Shown here: one piece after another, positions 20,141 through 24,781 of the stretch
Numbering within the stretch: position 1 is the first letter of the stretch
Layout: every line of letters starts with the position of its first letter
Source of the DNA: Cyanobacteria bacterium UBA11370
GTDB lineage: Bacteria; Cyanobacteriota; Cyanobacteriia; Cyanobacteriales; Coleofasciculaceae
Direction of reading: 5' to 3'
Length of the DNA: 24,781 bases
Assembly: GCA_003486645.1 (NCBI GenBank)
Contig: DNGI01000183.1
Coordinates: 21,593-46,373, forward strand
Translations under genes and position numbers: made by a program
The notes under the pieces: model-generated
Seen by the model: only the letters and a program-made list of their open reading frames with translations
The model's database searches: none
What the model was told of the DNA's origin: nothing

Positions 20141-21694
20141 TCACTTCAAATTCGCCAATGCAATCTTTGAGTCGTCGGAGGTAGCTGTACTAACCATCCC
20201 TGAATATTCCCCGTTATAGTTGGTAAATTCAGACGCTGCTTTGCGAATATTAGATAAACGAATTTGCCAATCGGAAACTTCCTCGTAGGAAAGGTGATTA
20301 GTCTTGGAAGTCGTTGTCCATACCCCCCAAAGACAGGTGTCTTCAAACTGTAGCATTCCTGTCTTGCGTAAGTTATAAGCTTGGGGAGTTCCGGGCAAGG
20401 GAATAATGCTGTAGCACGACGTTTGAAATTCCAATTGAGGGTTAATCTCTACCAGTTCATCTACCAGTTCTGAAATCGCTTCCTCAAGACGTAACAAATC
20501 CTCATGGTCATCATCGGGCAGTCCGATAATGATGCCATAAGCAATCACAGGGACACCAGTTCTGACTACAGATTTCATCAACGTACAATGTTCTTGCCAC
20601 GGCAAGAGTTTCTTGTAGGCTTCTCGTCCAAAAACGGGACGTTCAGCAGGGATATAAGCCAAAGGACAACCGACTTTGCCATCCCAGCCAAACAGGGCTT
20701 CAATCAGTTCTTCGTCAGGTCTGAGGTCGGTGCTTTCGTAGTTACGCCCAGCACCCAGAGTAGTTTTCCTCAGTTCTAAACCATTGGGCCACATCAGAGT
20801 TATGCCCATCTCTCGCGCACCATTGGTAATGTCGAGGATTTCTTGTCGCCCCTCCGGAAAGAGTCCACGGGCGAGGAATTGATCCGAACCGATATTGATT
20901 GAACGCGCCCCCGCTTCTTTCTGGATCTCTAACCATTTCATGGCTGTTGGTGGGGACATTCTCCGAAAGCCAGTACCGTAGGTGGGTGTCATGCAAAAAT
21001 CGCAGGTGCGATCGCAACCAATATCAGCTACCAAGGAACCGACTGGCGCAAATCCCTGGACATTGGGGAGTGTTCCCAGACATTCCCGCGCCACTTCCAC
21101 CGAGGGTAGTGCCCACTCATCTGGACTTTTGGCTTTAGTCTTCTTAGGATACTGTTTCCCATTTGCGAGAATGACACCTGTGAGTTCTTCTCGTGGGGTT
21201 TTGCCGAGTACATAATCAAAAATCGCCCAATTCGCTGCACCAGATTTATCCTGAACGACTGCTGCTGCCCCCGCCTGCAAGTAGTGATGGGGTTCAGCGA
21301 AAGCATCCGATCCGCCAACGACAACAGGACGACCTCCCTTAGCCAGATGTTCAACCACCATACAAGTAACTTGACGGTCTTGAGAGAAATTCACTGTCAC
21401 TCCCCAAGCATCGAAGGCGTGGGGATCGAGGGCAGAAATTTTTCCCCCTACATAGGTTTTCCGCAGGGTCATCCCTTTCCAGAAAACCTGCCCAAATTCC
21501 TCACTATAACTATCATCTCTGAGGTTAACCAATCGGGCATCAAATCCTCCTGCTTGCAAGTCAGCTATCAAAACTTGCTTGCTGATTAAAGAACGATGTC
21601 TATATAGAGAAGTCCAATTTTTGCCTTCTGCATCGTATAGTCCAGTGGCTGGAACTTCAATCAGTCCAATTGTGGGATGCTTCTTATCTACCAT
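20141..21694 (-). CDS. B12-binding-type radical SAM protein of unknown substrate
   Basis: 517 residues. The N-terminal part (about 5-165) resembles the cobalamin-binding Rossmann fold seen in B12-dependent radical SAM enzymes (HRSLISKQVLIADLQAGGFD ... RPVVVGGSDAFAEP ... AGAAAVVQ). It lacks an obvious DxHxxG motif, as is common in this class. The radical SAM core has Cys227, 231 and 234 (GCDRTCDFC, CxxxCxxC), ligands of the SAM-binding [4Fe-4S] cluster, then the barrel with INIGSDQF and a C-terminal region. Related enzymes carry out methylations or ring closures on cofactors, lipids or natural products. Neighbours give no clue to substrate. It stands alone, between the cyclase and cphB. Confidence 0.85.
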   Translation of the reverse strand: MVDKKHPTIGLIEVPATGLYDAEGKNWTSLYRHRSLISKQVLIADLQAGGFDARLVNLRDDSYSEEFGQVFWKGMTLRKTYVGGKISALDPHAFDAWGVTVNFSQDRQVTCMVVEHLAKGGRPVVVGGSDAFAEPHHYLQAGAAAVVQDKSGAANWAIFDYVLGKTPREELTGVILANGKQYPKKTKAKSPDEWALPSVEVARECLGTLPNVQGFAPVGSLVADIGCDRTCDFCMTPTYGTGFRRMSPPTAMKWLEIQKEAGARSINIGSDQFLARGLFPEGRQEILDITNGAREMGITLMWPNGLELRKTTLGAGRNYESTDLRPDEELIEALFGWDGKVGCPLAYIPAERPVFGREAYKKLLPWQEHCTLMKSVVRTGVPVIAYGIIIGLPDDDHEDLLRLEEAISELVDELVEINPQLEFQTSCYSIIPLPGTPQAYNLRKTGMLQFEDTCLWGVWTTTSKTNHLSYEEVSDWQIRLSNIRKAASEFTNYNGEYSGMVSTATSDDSKIALANLK

Positions 21695-21942
21695 GGTCGT
21701 TTATATGGTGGAATCTGGATAAGACAATGGAATGTTCGATGGCTTTTGAGCGCAACTCTTTGGCAGTAGGACAAATCGGTGAGCTAATCTGCCATTAGAT
21801 CAGATGATAGGAGAAAAGTGTAAGAAATATACCAAATGAGCCAAATTTCTCATTCTCTTAATCATTCCCCTGCCAACGATGTTTGGCTATGCCGCTGTCT
21901 GCTCAACTGGTAGGGTCAAATAAGCGGATGATAAAGAAGATG

Positions 21943-22058
21943 TCAATCAGAATTTGAGGAGAAACCTGGACATTAGACTCGATTTGCATTCCAAGCTAAC
22001 CGTCACGCTTTTTGCATACGCTATTGGTGAAGATAGGAGAAGGAGGTGATAAGGGAGA
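21943..22058 (-). pseudogene. Vestigial, internally deleted copy of the cyclase 5' region
   Basis: Positions 21943-21980 are identical (38 of 38) to 19439-19476 inside the cyclase gene. After 8 unrelated bases, 21989-22058 matches 19874-19942, the DNA just upstream of the cyclase, with roughly eight differences in 70. The intervening 397 bp of the original, which encode the cyclase N-terminus and membrane helices, are missing. The orientation is the same. The rest of the 515-bp gap (21695-22209) shows no gene. Confidence 0.8.
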
Positions 22059-22209
22059 TTTTAGCTGGTCATATCAGGTCTGGTTGTATCTCTCTTGTCT
22101 GTAAACTTGTATGTAAAAGCTGTGAGTGACCAATGACTGATAACGGCATCAGACCTGATTCATGAGTCTAAGCAATTCAAAATGCAAGGGCAGCTTAATA
22201 TTATACCCT

Positions 22210-23025
22210 TCAGCCGTCCATCAGCAGGAGAGAACGTTTATGGATATGGTAGCGATCGCCATGGCATAAAATATGTAGCCGCAGGTTATGAAGACTGATC
22301 GGATCGGTTGCGCCGATATCTGGCTGGTTTGTATAAATCATTTCCCCTGGATCGATAATCGTCACCGTTCCTTTACCCATTACCTGTAACCACCCATCTC
22401 GTTCAAACATGGCACAGGTATCTTCATCAATGCCAATCCCCAAACGATCTGGATAAGCGGCAATGGCACTCATCAAACGCGCCATCCGATTACGATTAAG
22501 AAAATGCTGATCGACAATCACTTCGGGTATGATTCCCAGTCCGGTTGCCATATCCACTAAGGAACGATTCGGGGATTCACCACTACCCCCACCTGCAATC
22601 ATATGATGACCCATCACCGCTGCACCTGCACTTGTTCCGGCTAGAGTCAATTCACCTAAATGTACCCGTTGGCGGACTCGTTCCATTAAGGGAGTATCTG
22701 AAAGTAACCCGCATAAGCGCAGTTGATCGCCACCTGTGAGGAAAACTCCGGTGCAGGTTTCCACATATTGTTGTAAATCGGGATCAGATCCTTGGGCGCG
22801 ATCGCGGATATCGAGAACTTGAATATCCTTTGCCCCCATCTCACCAAAAATTGTTTGATAGCGATCGCCAATAATTGCAGGTTCTCTCGACGCAGAAGGA
22901 ATAATTGCGATTCTCGCTTCACTTGCCCCAGACCGATAAAAAAAGGTATGCAGGATCTCCCGTCCGTGAACTTTATCTTCTGCGCCACCGATTACCATAA
23001 TGGCGGTTTTTGTGGATTGAGGCAT
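22210..23025 (-). CDS. cphB: Cyanophycinase
   Basis: 271 residues from the ATG at 23025. It is the exopeptidase that cuts cyanophycin into beta-Asp-Arg dipeptides, a serine peptidase of family S51. The catalytic residues fall at Ser132 (AGTSAGAA), Glu150 and His174 (VDQHF), the same numbers as reported for the Synechocystis enzyme, which is also 271 residues. That agreement and an AAGGA six bases upstream decide the start. The reading frame is open to 23142, but those extra codons come partly from a GTCCGTT tandem repeat. A conserved GGxSGE segment lies before the Glu. It precedes cphA on the same strand but is separated from it by a 7.3-kb block. Confidence 0.96.
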   Translation of the reverse strand: MPQSTKTAIMVIGGAEDKVHGREILHTFFYRSGASEARIAIIPSASREPAIIGDRYQTIFGEMGAKDIQVLDIRDRAQGSDPDLQQYVETCTGVFLTGGDQLRLCGLLSDTPLMERVRQRVHLGELTLAGTSAGAAVMGHHMIAGGGSGESPNRSLVDMATGLGIIPEVIVDQHFLNRNRMARLMSAIAAYPDRLGIGIDEDTCAMFERDGWLQVMGKGTVTIIDPGEMIYTNQPDIGATDPISLHNLRLHILCHGDRYHIHKRSLLLMDG

Positions 23026-23115
23026 CCGAGTTCCTTGGATTTGAGATTCTAACTGCAACATACTATCGAGTGTAGGCATCAGGGAGGTTGAAGGCTGGAG
23101 TTTAAGCTTTTGTAT

Positions 23116-23140
23116 TGTCCGTTGTCCGTTGTCCGTTGTC
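23116..23140. repeat. Heptamer array (GTCCGTT)
   Basis: Three and a half perfect 7-bp units upstream of cphB. The complement adds a spurious TTDNGQRT start to the cphB frame. The gap 23143-23331 beyond it should hold the divergent promoters of cphB and trmD, but none stands out. Confidence 0.8.
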
Positions 23141-23331
23141 ATTGGTCAGTTATTATATGGACACAAAACAATCAACAATCTATACCGAACCCAGGAGGGA
23201 ACGCCCCTGGCGGCAGCAATATTGTGGTTTTGAATCCCGCTCATCTAGATTCCAAATGCCAAATTATACGATAATTTTTTATCATATCTTTAGACTGGTG
23301 TCTTTTTGTCTCAACGCTTACTTAATCCTCA

Positions 23332-24036
23332 GTGCGATTTGATGTTGTTACGCTTTTTCCGGATTTTTTCGCCTCTCCCTTGAGTTCTGGACTCCTGGGT
23401 AAGGCACTCACTAAACAAGTTGCCCAAGTCAATTTTGTTAATCCCCGCGACTTTGCTACTGACAAACACCGACGAGTGGATGATGAGCCTTACGGGGGTG
23501 GGGTTGGGATGTTACTGAAACCGGAGCCAATTTTTGCGGCTGTCGAGTCATTACCCATCTTACCCCGACGGGATGTGATTCTGATGACTCCTCAAGGACA
23601 ACCGATGAATCAGCCGTTGTTGGTTGAATTGGCAACAAATTACGACCAGCTTGTGATTATCTGTGGGCATTATGAAGGGGTAGATGAGCGAGTGTTGCAC
23701 TTAGTCACGCGGGAGATATCCTTGGGGGATTTTGTTTTAACTAGTGGAGAAATTCCAGCACTGGCATTGATTAATGGCGTGATTCGGTTAAGACCTGGAA
23801 CGGTTGGTAAAGCTGAATCGCTGAAATTAGAAAGTTTTGAAGCTGGATTATTGGATTATCCTCAATATACTCGACCCGCTGAGTTTCGGGGATGGAAAGT
23901 TCCAGAGGTGTTACGTTCAGGAAACCACGCCGCGATTGCCCGGTGGCGTGAAGAACAGCAACTAAAAAGAACGTGCGATCGCCGTCCTGATTTATATGCC
24001 GATTGGCTCCAGAATTCTCACAATCCGGATAGCTAA
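23332..24036 (+). CDS. trmD: tRNA (guanine37-N1)-methyltransferase
   Basis: 234 residues with a GTG start (GTG CGA TTT GAT, giving MRFDVVTLFP, the invariant TrmD beginning). It uses SAM to methylate G37 next to the anticodon, preventing +1 frameshifts. Motifs: DDEPYGGGVGMLLKPEPI at about 50-67, CGHYEGVDERV at about 111-121, and the trefoil-knot SAM-binding loop SLGDFVLTSGEIPAL at about 130-144, followed by VIRLRPGTVG. The length is normal and nothing is missing. There is no clear Shine-Dalgarno. In many bacteria trmD lies in an rpsP-rimM-trmD-rplS operon; here it stands alone. Confidence 0.97.
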   Translation: MRFDVVTLFPDFFASPLSSGLLGKALTKQVAQVNFVNPRDFATDKHRRVDDEPYGGGVGMLLKPEPIFAAVESLPILPRRDVILMTPQGQPMNQPLLVELATNYDQLVIICGHYEGVDERVLHLVTREISLGDFVLTSGEIPALALINGVIRLRPGTVGKAESLKLESFEAGLLDYPQYTRPAEFRGWKVPEVLRSGNHAAIARWREEQQLKRTCDRRPDLYADWLQNSHNPDS

Positions 24037-24080
24037 AGGGCGATTTATAGTCACTCAAATTCAATATTAAATAATAATAG

Positions 24081-24105
24081 GGTTGTTAGTTGTTAGTTGT
24101 TAGTT
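24081..24105 (+). repeat. GT-rich heptamer array (TTGTTAG)
   Basis: Three units of GTTGTTA, 44 bp after the trmD stop and in the same sense orientation as the arrays after the protease, HLIP and cyclase genes. Confidence 0.75.
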
Positions 24106-24122
24106 CTCCCCACTCCCCACTT

Positions 24123-24689
24123 TTAACTAAACAACCGAGCAACAGGACAACTAAAATCTGGAAGCAATGGTGAAGTCAGTTCATCAGTGGCAAATAATGT
24201 TGCTACTAGCACCAATGTCGCTTTTTCTCGCCGATAAACTTGAATTTGTTGTAAAAGGCGATCAGCAATCCAATATTCCCGAACTCCCTGTGAGGAGTAG
24301 AGTTTCAGTTTTACTTCACGGTCACGTCGTTCATTTTCTTCGCCAGAAGATAGCACCTCAACCACCAACTCTGGCGCTGCGGTTAAATGTCCTGCATCAT
24401 CAAGTAAAACCGCTAATCGCTCATTACTGGCCCAAACTACATCAGGAATTACATTATCAGCATCTGTAAAAATGATACCAGCACCACTCGCCGCCTTTCC
24501 TAAACCCGTCTGACGCGACCAGAGATTCAACTCTGTACACGTATTGCTACAAACTCTTTGATGTTCCCAATGTGGCGCTCGTGTCACAAATAACTCCCCA
24601 TCTATAATCTCATACCGATTGCCATTATCTGGCAATAACTCCAAATCAGCACTCGTCCACCGTACCCGTTCAGTAGTCGTCTGGATCAT
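24123..24689 (-). CDS. Uma2-family (DUF820) PD-(D/E)xK nuclease-like protein
   Basis: 188 residues. The family pattern is clear: N-terminal YEIIDGELFV (about 26-35), then IPDVVWA with Asp83, PELVVEVLSS with Glu111, and DREVKLKLYSSQGVREYWIAD at about 123-143, whose Asp and Lys complete the PD-(D/E)xK-like site. Members are extremely numerous in filamentous cyanobacteria and are named endonucleases by fold; a biological role is not established. It stands alone, convergent with trmD, with a heptamer array on either side. Confidence 0.92.
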   Translation of the reverse strand: MIQTTTERVRWTSADLELLPDNGNRYEIIDGELFVTRAPHWEHQRVCSNTCTELNLWSRQTGLGKAASGAGIIFTDADNVIPDVVWASNERLAVLLDDAGHLTAAPELVVEVLSSGEENERRDREVKLKLYSSQGVREYWIADRLLQQIQVYRREKATLVLVATLFATDELTSPLLPDFSCPVARLFS

Positions 24690-24728
24690 ACACGCATTCC
24701 TTGAGTGTGTTTCTCAATTTTATCAGTA

Positions 24729-24781
24729 GGTTGGTTGTTGGTTATTGGTTGTTGGTTGTTGGTTGTTGGTTGCTGGTTGTT
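24729..24781 (+). repeat. GT-rich heptamer array (TTGGTTG) at the window edge
   Basis: At least seven units of GTTGGTT with minor variants, running off the window. It lies upstream of the Uma2 gene and on the opposite strand sense, so it does not follow a visible stop codon; the array may belong to a gene beyond the edge or be an exception. Confidence 0.85.

Noticed and set aside
23026..23142. 39 extra N-terminal residues on CphB
   Set aside because: The extension is partly translated GTCCGTT repeat. The start at 23025 has an AAGGA and puts Ser132, Glu150 and His174 at the numbers known for the family.
23205..23262. tRNA-like fragment (GGTTTTGAATCCCGCTC)
   Set aside because: It resembles a T-arm but lacks the GTTCRA core, has no matching acceptor stem or anticodon arm, and no CCA.

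Overview
The window looks like the chromosome of a filamentous, non-marine-picoplankton type cyanobacterium. It holds a cyanophycin synthetase and a cyanophycinase, a high-light-inducible chlorophyll-binding protein, a cyAbrB regulator, a KaiC-like double ATPase and a PPC-domain protease. About 18 HIP1 octamers (GCGATCGC) are scattered through it. The intergenic DNA is full of short tandem repeats and small palindromic repeats, as in the larger cyanobacterial genomes. The genus cannot be fixed from the sequence alone.

Layout. 1-1765: an exported HtrA-like serine protease with two PPC domains. 1766-3717: accessory DNA, with a GT-rich heptamer array, a 197-bp element made of four evenly spaced 18-nt hairpins, a truncated pentapeptide-repeat gene and an unrecognised 362-residue winged-helix protein. 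3945-5158 (minus): a type-E-like succinate dehydrogenase iron-sulfur subunit whose stop codon overlaps the start of an HLIP gene. 5673-7055 (plus): cyAbrB and a CPBP membrane protease. 7117-8639: a tnpB-only IS200/IS605-type element whose TnpB appears to have lost its catalytic Glu to a palindromic repeat insertion. 8666-10774 (plus): a GNAT acetyltransferase and a Ser/Thr kinase with an N-terminal zinc ribbon. 10862-12249 (minus): a second tnpB-only element, intact, abutting the stop codon of cphA.

12251-23025 (minus): cphA and cphB lie on the same strand and in the usual order, but about 7.3 kb apart. Between them are a small receiver protein, a KaiC-like ATPase, a membrane-anchored class III adenylate cyclase and a B12-binding-type radical SAM protein. 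A vestigial, internally deleted copy of the cyclase 5' region sits beside cphB, so this block has been rearranged. 23332-24689: trmD (plus, GTG start) and a Uma2/DUF820 nuclease-like protein (minus).

Functionally, the window links nitrogen storage (cphA makes cyanophycin, cphB degrades it) with cAMP and KaiC-like signalling, and links respiratory or photosynthetic electron transport with photoprotection (sdhB and hli). The less ordinary material is in the repeats and mobile DNA. It comprises the disabled TnpB, the shared bulged-T end hairpins of the two elements, the four-hairpin element, and the GTTGGTT arrays that start right at stop codons and always read in the direction of the preceding gene. 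No rRNA, tRNA or CRISPR array was found.
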